64,000 nt of DNA, taken from assembly GCA_009363875.1 (NCBI GenBank), contig CM018680.1, positions 66,248,639-66,312,638 on the forward strand, written 5' to 3'. The position numbers and the translations under genes are program-made. The number at the start of each line of letters is the position of its first letter. The first letter of the stretch is position 1. Positions 23,175 to 34,040 of this stretch are shown here, piece after piece. The notes under the pieces were generated by a model. The model did no database searches. It saw only the letters and a list, made by a program, of their open reading frames with translations, and was not told where the DNA came from. The DNA comes from Mikania micrantha (lineage: Eukaryota; Streptophyta; Magnoliopsida; Asterales; Asteraceae).

Positions 23175-25452
23175 TTTGGTTTCAAAAGAAGTTATTCCTC
23201 GACTCCACCAGAAATGAAGATGAACAGCTTTAACTTCTCTATGTAAATAACATACGGGTGGCCGTGGCATTAAAACAAAATGACATACACTTAAAACTTA
23301 GTTGCTTCACTTAGTTTGGTTTTGGTAACCTTGTATCAAGAAGCACGTATAGGAAGATTCCATGAGCTTAGGCCAAAGTTCAAAGCAAGGTCCTTCAACA
23401 AGTGATGTTTCAAAATCTTAACATGGAATACTTAAAGTAAATCAAGATTCTTGAGAATCACTTGTAGATTTTATGGCCACTTACTCACTTCAAAGGATGG
23501 ATAACCCTATATTTGGGTATAGTTGACTCTAAAACTATTATTATTAAGAGAGCAAAAGAAGGTTGTAAAGACAAAGGTATGATCAAGGGCATGCATAGCA
23601 TTTAGTGGATGAGATATGGATAAAGGGAAATCTCTATTTCAAGATCTTTAACCAATAGTTAAGAACATCTTACTTATACCTTGAACTTTTAATGCATAAG
23701 ATACAAATAAGGAAAAGTCCAATGAGAATCATTAGCAAGCATATAAGAAGCAAGATCCCCTTGTTAACAAGGAAATCTAGTGGATAAGTTCTAGTGGTCA
23801 CAAGTGGTACACTTAACACTCCTACACAAGTATAAATGATCTATGTTGAAGGTTTGACAAATTAGAACAATATTTCATAAGATATAATTTCAAAAATAGA
23901 GATTATTCTCATCAAAAAGGTTAGAATTTTTATTTACTAGCAATGTTGGGTTGTTTTTTCTAATTAGCATACGATTACTTGTGATTAGTTTATCATGTTT
24001 GATTAGTTTGATTCTTGTTAGATAGCGAGAAACTCAGTGGTATTTAAGAAGCTTCGCCCCTCCTCCTTAAAAACAATTAAATATATTAAATCGTGTAACT
24101 TTGTATTAGCTTATGGACAATTTTTGGGTTGTTCATAAAAGACTAATTGATATCAAAGAATTTTGAATCAAAACTTATATTATTGATGGTATGAAGAATC
24201 ATGCAACTTGGACTCCATGTTTATACACATATGACACTTGACCTCAAAGTAAACTTCACTTTCCAAGTATCTTCCTTATCTAAGAACAATACATATTTGA
24301 CTAAAAATAATACTAGGTAAAACTAACTAAAACACCCTAGTTTACAAACACAATTTTTAACCTTTGTAGATACGTTATATTACTGCTATTTACTAGCAAT
24401 TACCCTCCTAATTTTATAGCAAGGGGTCAGGGCTGTCTTTGAAATATTAGATATCCTATGTGAATGCTAAAATTTGGTCCCTATGTGAGTGTGGTAATTC
24501 GTTTGTAACTAAATTTGAAGTGGTAACTCGTTTGTAACTAAATTTGAAGTGAGTTAATTTGTTTTTTTAGGTTTTATAAAATTTGTAACTAGGTTAAATA
24601 TATTTAAAAAAATTGGATTGTAAATTATGTGTATGTTGCAAATAAATTAATATATATATATATATATATAATATATATAAATATATAATATAATATACAA
24701 TTTTTTTTTAAATTTAGGGCCCCAAACAAAATTGTTCATGTGTGGTCGCACCTTCCGTACTTGTTGTAAGACCCTCTGCAAGGAGTGTATTCATGGAGGT
24801 CTCCAAACACCTATGAAATTTTATTTATTAATGTTATATGTATGATATGCTATTGACCGATGCCTAATATCTCCATCCACTACTCGACCACAACAGTGGC
24901 ACCGCATATCATCACAATCAATAACGAAGACGAGATGTCCAAACCACAACCAATATATGTATCATTCTAGATTTTTTGGGTTCTGCATAATTTTTTATGT
25001 TTTTTTTTTTGTCTTTTATTGAATTTTGTTAAATTGTAAAGTGAATGTTTATTTATATTTTAGGTTGTTATGTGATTATTTACTTTATTAAGTATTTGTT
25101 AAATATTGTTAGATACTTACACTTTTATATGATTTGAGTGTAATTTTTTGTATTTAGATGCTACGGAGCGTTTTTTTTCAAATGAGAACCTGAACCTTTA
25201 TTTTTTAAAATCTGATCAAATTTCAATGCTTTTTCATTTTTTTAGAGCCCCTCTCGTCCTGAATCAAAATCGTCCAAAAAATTTAGTATTTATCGATAGA
25301 CAATCAACAACAAAAATCTAACCCATATAAGAAAATTTCCAGAATGAACTTCAATTGTGGTAAAACGTTTGTAATTCTGTTATGATTTATTCCTTTTCCC
25401 TTATTACTTATGGTAACAATCCTCTCTCAGCCACAATTGTACCACAAAATTA
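23175..25452. other. Intergenic DNA without recognised genes
   Basis: No ORF with family signal. There is a (TA)n run at 24649-24671. Around 23944-24160 there is a weak hint of a decayed Copia LTR and primer site (TGATATCAAAG), too eroded to call. Confidence 0.4.

Positions 25453-25515
<63 letters not shown>
25453..25515 (+). repeat. (AAT)n microsatellite, about 21 units
   Basis: Uninterrupted AAT repeats over about 63 bp. Confidence 0.95.
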
Positions 25516-25671
25516 CTTAGTTATAATAAAGTGGTGGGAGGCCACAAATCAATCCTCACCAGTCACGAATGATGAAAAATTAGTTATGGTGAGACCAATA
25601 AGAACGAACGGCACACTAATGACAAACAGAATTCGAGAATGGGATTTGCGATGAAAACCCTAGAAAGACCT

Positions 25672-25678
25672 TATAAAA
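25672..25678 (+). promoter_or_regulatory. TATA-box-like motif followed by a leader-like stretch; possibly an LTR remnant
   Basis: TATAAAA is followed within about 30 bp by an A/C-rich, leader-like sequence (25700-25860). No coding region follows. A decayed LTR promoter is likelier than a host gene, but no LTR ends were found. Confidence 0.25.
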
Positions 25679-26049
25679 GGCAAGGAAAAAGAAAGAAAGG
25701 AGGACATTCTACCCCATATTTGAAAAAGTAAAAACTCTCAACAAACACACACTCACGAAGAAGAATCATCCTCCCTGATTCAGAGTTAGTACGAAGACAT
25801 TGCTACGCTCACTTAGGACGTTGGTATAGAGATTGAATAATCGGACTTTGACATATAAATACAGATAGACACTAATAAAAGTTAATCAGGATGAATGATA
25901 AGTCACATAAGGAAACATAAAAAAGTTATATTACAACCTCAGGTAAAAAAGCGTTAATTCCATTACTTTGTGCAAATATATAACTTTACGGAGGTTTTTT
26001 GGTAACGTGGATTAATGTATAAATTAATATACATAATATTTATGCATAA

Positions 26050-27440
26050 CTAGAAAAGTTATCCGCTCGCTACCGCGAGCGGTACAATTAAAACTCGCAC
26101 GTTGCAACATGGTGGTTTGATTAAAAGAAAAATATGAAGTTGTGACTAATCAATTATTAATGTTAAAACATAGATATACAACAATATTGTACCGTATATG
26201 TTGCGGCAGTCGTCTCCTTAGAACCATCCTCTAGTCGATCCCGTCTCAGTCCGTAGTCGGCTCTCGTCGCTGTCGTTGTGGCCAACCATACTCCTATCGA
26301 CCAGACCATGTATATTTGTTGAATGTTTGATTTCAGTATTTCGATTTCAAATCCTTTAAACAGGCTCGTGTTCGTGTTTGAAAAAATGACACAATTAGTT
26401 CTCGTGTCGTGTTCATGTCAACAATGTTAATGTTAATGTTCATGTTTTATCGTCTTCATGTCTTATCGTGTCGTGTCTGACATGTTATGCCAGCTTTAGT
26501 TTGAAGCGGCATGTTTATGAATTTAACAACGTATGTTGCATTCTATGCATATAAAACACAACGAAACAATTTTGGAGATCTAAATATATATATATTTATC
26601 AAATATTGAGTTGTTATTAAGTTGATGTTGGTGTCATTTTTATTTTCACAAATAGCATGTCACTGTAAATTGATATAATCGACGATTATACATATATATA
26701 CATTAAATTAACAAAGAAAAGTTATCGTGAAAAATTATATCGTATGTAGGATAGGAGGTAAATTTTATATTTAAAAAAAACATGTCACAAAGATATATCT
26801 GAAAATTATGGATAAGTTACATCATCCTAAAAAATGTTATCAAAAAGCAAGAACAATCGAAATGCAGCTAAAATATCGTGTCGTAAAAATTAGAATTTTG
26901 AAACCTGAAAGCGTATCCAAAAAAGTATAAATATATCGATGTAACCTGATCAGAAAAACGGATGTAATTGATTTAGACCTATATTTTATGATGAAATGTA
27001 TAAAAGTAAAACTATATCATTGTTAACCCGACCAAAACAGACTTGATTTGAATAATATTTATATTGAAAAGTAGTTATTAAAAAAATGTTACAACAATAA
27101 CCTAAATTATATCAAAAGATAATATTTTAGAAGAGAGAAGAAAAAAAAATGTTTTGGAGAGCATTTGTATTGATTTACGAAATTATATGTATTAAATTAT
27201 ATGTTGATTTTATATTGTAACCAAGATTAAATAAATTAGAATGAATCATTAAATAAAATATAATGAATCCGTCTCCACAGAGATTTGATCCTTGGACCCT
27301 TCAAAAAAAACACAATTGGAACTACTAACTCCTCCATGTACCAATTTGATTAAGTTTTAGCTTATAAATGTATATATTATATTATAAACCGTTTTTGTCT
27401 TTTATGAAACCACCGACATTGCTATTTAAGTAGTATAGGA
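26050..27440 (-). mobile_element. Non-autonomous Helitron (1.4 kb)
   Basis: The 3' end on the - strand has a perfect 8-bp-stem hairpin (CCGCTCGC...GCGAGCGG, 26063-26082) 9 nt before CTAG (26050-26053), followed by T. The proposed 5' end TCCTATACTACTTAAATAG (from 27440) resembles known plant Helitron starts, but is preceded by T rather than A. There is no Rep/helicase. The interior has GTGTCGTGTTCATGT words (26350-26480). Confidence 0.55.
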
Positions 27441-27584
27441 ATGGATGTCAAGAATTCAAGATTGGACGTGAATGGCTCGTAGTTTTATTAAAAGATGTGA
27501 TGCTGGCGTAATCATTTTAAGTGTCTTAAACGGAACAAAACATCTGGTGTCTTTCACTGCAAACCATACGTAAATATTACCAAA

Positions 27585-27907
27585 CTAGCCAAGAAAATCC
27601 GTGTATTACACGGGTTGAATGATAAAGAATATATTTTATTAACATTAAGTAATAATATATATTTAATAATCATAAAATTATATTTAGGATTAGATATAAT
27701 CGAATTATTTTATTGTTTATTAAATTTTCATAAATTAGTAAACTATTGGAATATGAAAAATTATATTTTTAAATATTTAATTATATAATCTAATTAATAA
27801 AAATTAATATTAGTTAGTAGGAGAGAGATGCGGGAAAAAATATTTTCAGATTTAACCAGAATGCGTCACGTGTCTCCTATAAATATTCTTTTATTAGAGT
27901 AGGTAGA
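27585..27907 (-). mobile_element. Complete small non-autonomous Helitron (323 bp)
   Basis: The 5' end TCTACCTACTCTAATAAAAG begins at 27907 and is preceded by A. The 3' end has hairpin CCGTGT/ACACGG (27599-27613, loop of 3), then CTAG (27585-27588), followed by T. Insertion between A and T, with no target duplication, is as expected for Helitrons. There is no coding capacity. Confidence 0.8.
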
Positions 27908-28069
27908 TAAGGGATTCTTATTTGGGTTTTTTTATATGTATTTCTATTCCCTTATAAACCCTCAAATTAAACAAAAACCTATAGGCCAAAAAAAATCCAA
28001 CTTTATATAAATGTTTTTTTTTATTATTATTTTAAGGATCTTGAGCCGTTGCTTTGAGTCACATTGAAC

Positions 28070-28624
28070 TTGGGGTGTAACAAACCAAGGCAACTCGTGA
28101 AATACTCGGGATCGGATCGATGAAAAGCTCGAATGAGCGGAGCCTTAATAAGCCCGAGCCCGAGCCCAAAAGTGTGGTTCGTTTAGTTATCGAGCCCGAG
28201 CCCGAGCTCGAGCTTTACATATCGAGCTCGAACCGGCTCGCGAAACTTAACGAGCTTTTTGTTTATAGAGTTTTTATTTATTGTATTAAGTGTTTATTTA
28301 TAAAATTAATTACTTTTATATATAAAATTATGATAAATATATTTAAATCAAATATTTTATGTTAAATTTAGAAAACATAATTATAAATATAATTAAAATA
28401 TTAATTAACGCAAATAAAATAAATAAATAAAATCTAAACAAGCAGAGCCGAGCTCGAGCATAATAATTTTTTAATGAGCCGAGCTCGAGCCTAGTAAATA
28501 AAGCTCTTAACGAGCCGAGCTCTAGCTCGAATCCTAATTTATCTAAACGAACCAAGCTCGAGTCTTAATGACGAGCTCGAGTCTTAATGAGCTCGGGATC
28601 GGCTCGGCTTGTTTACACCCCCTA
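28070..28624. mobile_element. hAT-type MITE with GAGCTCGAGC words; 8-bp target duplication
   Basis: CATTGAAC flanks it at 28062-28069 and 28625-28632. The ends are TTGGGGTGTAAC and, in the right complement, TAGGGGGTGTAAAC. CTCGAG/GAGCC words fill both arms around an A/T-only core. The apparent ORFs in both arms are low-complexity by-products. Confidence 0.82.
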
Positions 28625-28632
28625 CATTGAAC

Positions 28633-29645
28633 CGGTCTTAAAAGATGAACCAAGGCTGGCTTTGATGAGTTAAAAAAAAGTATAGCTTAGTGCCACAAAA
28701 ATCTAGGGGCCTCAAATTTTTGACACTTTTTTAAAAGAAATAATATTATCCTCTACTTATACTTCTAAACTACATCTCAATATTCCTCTTTTGCTTGGAT
28801 TTAGACCCAAAACATCCTTTCTAAGATACAATATCTCTACCAAATAAGATAGTCTCACATTGGCTTTTGGGCCTTTTTTTAACAAATTATGATTTATTTA
28901 AAAAAAATTGTTTTAATATTTGTAATTAATCTTCATATTTTGTTTGTGATTTATGTTTTTTGTAATTTTCTCCTTCTATCTATACCTTTTGTGTCATAAG
29001 GGTTTTAGTTGAAAAAAATCTCAATTTTTCACTTCACTTTGAACCATCAAAAAACTTGAGACGGCATAAGGTAACATGTAAATAATCAAAAGTAACTATT
29101 TCATAAACAATCTTGTTTTATTTACATTATTATTAAATATGACATAAATGTTCTAAAATAATTAAATTCTAATATTTTAATTTTAATCATCATTTTATTA
29201 TAATTTTATTTAGCACAAGTTGATTGTCGTGTTCAATTATAATTTAACACTCACCACTACTGCATCACGTGATGACCACATCCTTTATCGGGTAAACTAC
29301 TTTGAGCCCCAAATAACCCTTTTTACCAGATCCCATCCGGTTAAAATAATTGAAGTTACAACTACCACCCCTATACTATTCAATAGGTTACACTTTGTTA
29401 ACATAAAAGTTCCCCCACTTACACTTTTTAAATTTAAAGTATTTGAACGTATTTAAAAGATAAAAAAGTGTGTTAAATGATCAATAGTAACATCTTGTCT
29501 GCATGTGGAACATAGGTGGCTGATTTGAACACTAGATAGCAAATATACTTCTTTACATGCAAACTTTAATCTTACTTTTACTTATAATCATTTAATAAAA
29601 TTATTTAGCTAGTAGGATGTTTACGCCTTTCTTCCTCTCGCTTAT
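28633..29645. other. AT-rich intergenic DNA, nothing recognised
   Basis: No gene or element ends seen. Confidence 0.4.
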
Positions 29646-29653
29646 ACTAGTAC

Positions 29654-29912
29654 CAATGTTTTCAGAACCGGACCGGACGTCGAACCGGTCTCCTTACTGA
29701 TCAGAGGTCTGACTGGTCCAAACCGGATTTAAGAACTGGATGATTTTATAAACATTATATATATATATATAATAAAAAAATTTTAAAAATTAAAAACAAC
29801 CGGTTCGCCGGTTTGAAAGGGCGGTTCACCCAAAATGGTCTAGAACCCCTAACCGGACCGGTTCACCCACCAGTTTCCAGTCCGACCGGCCGGTCCGATT
29901 TTCAAAGCATTG
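29654..29912. mobile_element. hAT-type MITE with CCGGTT/AACCGG words (259 bp); 8-bp target duplication
   Basis: ACTAGTAC flanks it at 29646-29653 and 29913-29920. The ends are CAATGTTTTCAGAACCGG and, in the right complement, CAATGCTTTGAAAATCGG. ACCGG words fill both arms around a TA-rich core. Confidence 0.85.
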
Positions 29913-30204
29913 ACTAGTACAGATTCGATCATTTTAAAGCCGTAATGTATGCTAAATGGAGCGGTTTTGACAACTGCTCCATAAAACAACACTTGAAAAA
30001 ATAAAAAAATAGAGGTGATCATTTGAAGCGGTTTCAAAACCGTTTATTTTGTATATTGATTTATGTATTGTAACTTTGTTGTCATTTTACAAAGAGGAGA
30101 ATTCTTGGTTTTGTTTTGTTTTGTTTTTTTTGTTTTATTATAACTCCTCATGTCAACTAATGTCTTCAAACACACACACGCTGTAGGTTTATCGGTTAAT
30201 ATAT

Positions 30205-30365
30205 ATATTTTTTAAAACGTTAAATCAAGCATAACTTCACTCGGCAAACAGACAACTTGACCTTACCATCCAAGTTAAAACTCACACGGGAAAACCTCTA
30301 CTCATCCGGAAACAATTGCTTCAACAGAGACTCGAACCTAATATATCTGATAAAAGAAATTAAAG
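30205..30365 (-). mobile_element. Degenerate tRNA-derived SINE
   Basis: On the - strand a B-box-like AGGTTCGAGTCTC (30329-30341) is followed by the same GAGGTTTTCCC module as the SINE at 32120-32360. The 5' part is eroded and a T/A-rich tail lies at the left end. Confidence 0.45.
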
Positions 30366-30754
30366 GAATACCACTGTGTAGAAAGTAAATTTGTTGCTAT
30401 CAAAACTAGCCATATGAGAACAATATATTAACCCTCTTAGTTAGCACCTTCTCTCTCCTTAATTGTTTTATTTTTCTCATATTAGCTAATCATACTTGCA
30501 AGGCTTGGCTAGCTAGTTCTTCATTGGGAGATAAAAAAAATAGCATATAGAGTTTACATGAAAATATAGTGGAAACAGTCAAAATTCAAAAAGAAAAAAA
30601 ATAGTAAGAAGGAGCTCTCTCATTCATTCTAGTGTTCGGTCTATTTGTTATTCTTTTAATGATCATTAAAAGCCTGTCTTTTAATGAACCATACTCTTTT
30701 AATGTTTAAACGGTAGCCTTTAGTCTGAATGATTAATGTTCTATCTTTTATGTC

Positions 30755-31370
30755 ATGTTCTCGAGTTAATTTAAGGAGATAAATATATAATAGAAAGAGA
30801 ACATGATTAAAGGAAAATAAATGAATTGAAAACTTTCCTTCTATTTCCTCAAAATTATAAGGAAAAGAAAACTAAATAATTTTGCCTAGTTTTCCTTCTA
30901 TTTCCTTTCATTTCTTTCATTAAAGAAGAGAAAAAGGAAGGAAATGCAAAGAAAGGAGAAAAAATTTGTGTTCCTGAGTTTCATTTAACGAGGAAAAAGA
31001 AATGAAAATAACACATGTCATGTTTCTGAGTTTCATTTAAGGATGAAAAGGAAGAGAAATGGAAGGAAAACTAGACAAAATTCCTTAATTTTTCTTTGCT
31101 TCCGATTTGGGAAGAAATGAAAGGAAAGAACTCCATTCCTTTCTCTTCATTTCCTCTCATTTCTTTCCATTTCTTTTCCATTCTTTCCCTTTCTTTTTCA
31201 TTTTTCCTTTATGTTCTCTTCTTTAATAAACTCAGGCATTGAGCGTAAGTGAAACTCGGAAACAAAACATCTTTTATTTTCCTTTTCTTTCCTTCGTTAA
31301 ATAAAACTCAAGAACACAAACATGTTTCATCTTTCCTTTCTTTTCTCTACTTAAGTATACTTGGGAATAT
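30755..31370. mobile_element. Foldback element with GGAAAG/CTTTCC words and GAGTTT(A/C)ATTTAA modules
   Basis: The left end GTTCTCGAGTTAATTTAAGG resembles the ends of the element at 48472-48771. The interior is purine-rich on the left half and pyrimidine-rich on the right. Internal copies of CTGAGTTTCATTTAA show repeated nesting or slippage. No exact target duplication was found. Confidence 0.5.
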
Positions 31371-32119
31371 AGGGTTGATGTTGCATCTTAACTATTCAAT
31401 CTTATGGTTAAATTTTATTCATTTGGACTTATGGTTGTCTCTTAACCATTAAGAGACTATGATTAGCTACGAACGCGGCTGGGGGGTGGGGGTGGTGGTG
31501 AAGACAGAATTTACCCTTACCTTAAATATGGTAGAATGACTTCTTAATAAGAGACCCCGGCTCCATTTTTTTCCACAACATATTACGAACATCATAACAT
31601 ATACCATAACGGCAGAGGCAAAAATTAATATAAAACAACAAATACAGACGCAAAACAACATAACACATACCCACAAACTTATGTAAAAATAACAGACATA
31701 GGACGTAGCATATACATACATAACATGCTAAACATTACGCAGAACAAACCAAGTAGCAAAAACCAAAGCGCTAAAGAAACCAATGCAAGCACGTAACACA
31801 TATATCCAACATACCATCATGTCACATATATATCCTTCAAGCCTAGGTTCCTACCTAAGACTAATACCACTAATGTATCTCCTAAACTATCCATTAATCC
31901 CTCGCTTTTATCGCTAAGATTACCAAATATCTTTTTAGACCTGAAAACTAATTGAAGGTTGATGGTGGATGGTGGTTGTGGGAGGCTTTATTGCTTTCTT
32001 GCATTTCTTACCATCAGCTATGAGTTTTCACATCACATGTATGTTTTCCTTTTAATATTCTGCTCATGATTTATTCGTCGGGTTGCTTTTTAAGAATTTA
32101 AAATCATTGTACGTCTTCA

Positions 32120-32360
32120 TTTTTTTTTTTGTTTTTTTTAAAAGTAACTTATTAGCCTCTCCTCACCAGCAATTTTTGGGAAAAGTATATGTTCTCCCAA
32201 GAACTTCCCTGGTATCCTGCTCCACAGGAGGAAGCCCATCTCTTACGCTATGCTTATTGGGAAAACCTCCTATTCATCCAGGACCAAATTGCTACCAGAG
32301 AGACTCGAACCCAAGACATCTCACAAGAGAAGTCAAGATGATACAACCAGGCTAGAAGCC
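32120..32360 (-). mobile_element. tRNA-derived SINE with pol III A and B boxes
   Basis: On the - strand: TAGCCTGGTTG (A-box-like), GGTTCGAGTCTC (B box, 32301-32312), a CTCC/CAGG-rich body and an A-rich tail at the left end (A8-C-A10). The duplicated flank is not exact. Confidence 0.6.
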
Positions 32361-32471
32361 CTTTGTTACATTTTCATCATTCAGTTACTATTTCAAATGT
32401 TAAAACTATGAGAGCCACTTTTGCATGATTTTAAGAACCTAAAATGATTTCTTCACATTTTGCACCATATT

Positions 32472-32503
32472 ATAATATATATTAAAATCCATTACAATGA
32501 ATA

Positions 32504-32546
<43 letters not shown>

Positions 32547-32923
32547 ATTGAATAGAAAAAATAAATAGTAAATACTTTTATATATACACTATATTAAATA
32601 GTAAAATTGTATAGCAAGTGTGTGTATATGTTAAAATTAATAAAAATGAATAGTAATTATATATATATATATATATATATTAATTGCGAAGCATAGTAAA
32701 TTATAATAATATATATTAAAATCCATTAAAATGAATAGTATATATATATATATATATATATTTTATTGAATAGTAAAAATAAATAGTAAATACTTTTATA
32801 TATACACTATATTAAATAGTAAAATTGTATAGCAAGTGTGTGTGTATATGTTAAAATTAATAAAAATGAATAGTAATTATATATATATATATATATATAT
32901 ATTAATTGCGAAGCATAGTAAAA
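32472..32923 (+). repeat. Tandem duplication of a ~234-bp AT-rich unit (two copies)
   Basis: Copy 1 is 32472-32705 and copy 2 is 32706-32923. They are nearly identical outside the (TA)n runs, sharing ATTAAAATCCATTA, GTATAGCAAGTGTGTG and TTGCGAAGCATAGTAAA. The copies differ mainly in TA-run length. Confidence 0.85.
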
Positions 32924-33315
32924 TGAATGTATATGTGTCTGATCCATGTAGTTACGTTTTGATAATTTAGACTTGGACCACAAGAAGTTCTTTTTTTAAC
33001 TTTCAAAGTGGTAAACGGAGATGAATGTATTAAATTTGTGAAATTTGCTTAAAGATTTAGGCTTTATTAAAATTCAGAGATTTGCATTGAGATCTGGGTT
33101 TTTGTTTTAATAGAAACGATTGGTCGCCGGTAAAAAGGATTTTGTGAGTAATTTTATCTATTATTTTTGTAACATATTTGTAAGAATTTTGTATGATTTT
33201 ATGTTTTTATGAAATATTTGTATAGAGTTTGTGATGAGAGATTTGTTTTTGCTATGTAACTTATGTTTCTGCAAATGATATATAATACCCGTTCTCGAGA
33301 GTGTACTGTGATAAC

Positions 33316-33347
33316 CCGCCGCAACACGCGGAGGTGAATAAACCTAG
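33316..33347 (+). mobile_element. Helitron 3' terminus (5' end not found)
   Basis: The hairpin-like CCGCCGCAACACGCGG (33316-33331) is followed after 12 nt by CTAG (33344-33347) and then T. The same GC core occurs in the - strand terminus at 12087-12120, so both belong to one family. The element probably extends left over the tandem duplication. Confidence 0.5.
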
Positions 33348-33689
33348 TTTAGTATTATTGATTCCTTTTACAATATTACGTGTAAGTTACTGTATGGGAT
33401 ATGTCTACTTTAAACCTTTTGGCTCAATTTAAACCCCCACATAGCTTGATAGGTTGAATATTGACCAGCATAAATTATGTCTAGTTTAAGATAAACTAGA
33501 CAAACCTTGCGTTGATCAATTCAACCTATCAACCTTTGAGTTGTCTGATTTGTATTTATTTCGGTTTTTGGTTGGCTTCTGTGTTGTTCTAAACCTATCA
33601 ACCACATCTATTTGTTGGTTATGTCTTCTATGTTAGAAGGGATCCAAATGTTGTTATCTAAACGGCCCAAATTAAGCCCATTGTGATTA

Positions 33690-33820
33690 ATGAAGCTTGA
33701 TAGCTGAATGGTTATAGTAGTGGATTGCTGGATTCTATGGCCCACTAAAAGCACGCTGGTTGCCTGGTTCTAATCACAAACCATAGCCTAGGTGCACAAA
33801 CTATTTTTTTTTTCTGAAAC
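33690..33820 (+). mobile_element. tRNA-derived SINE
   Basis: GATAGCTGAATGG (A-box-like) and TGGTTCTAATCAC (B-box-like) lie about 65 bp apart, followed by a short body and a T9 run. It is not a tRNA gene: the cloverleaf is not kept. Confidence 0.5.
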
Positions 33821-34040
33821 CGATTTTGGTTTTGATTAACAAAGTCAAGATTTAATATAGTTAGGTTCAGATTTTTGATTAGGTTTTATCGGTTTTTGTC
33901 CAGTCCTGGTTTTGACCGGGTAAAGGTGAAATCGGTTCCAGTAATTCCGGTTCCAGATTCTCTGAGAAACCGAATCGCCTATTCTGTCGGTTCAGGTAGG
34001 ACTGGTTTCGGTCCAGCTTATCGGTCCTCGTTTTTTGCCC
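33821..34040. repeat. Fragment of a hAT-like element with CGGTTT words
   Basis: Dense CGGTT/ACCGA words, with a right end ATAAGC...GCCCACGTC typical of this group. No left terminus or target duplication is visible. Confidence 0.35.

Noticed and set aside
23944..24165. Possible Copia LTR followed by a TGATATCAAAG primer-site-like motif
   Set aside because: No second LTR, no clear CA end and a poor match to the primer site; too eroded.
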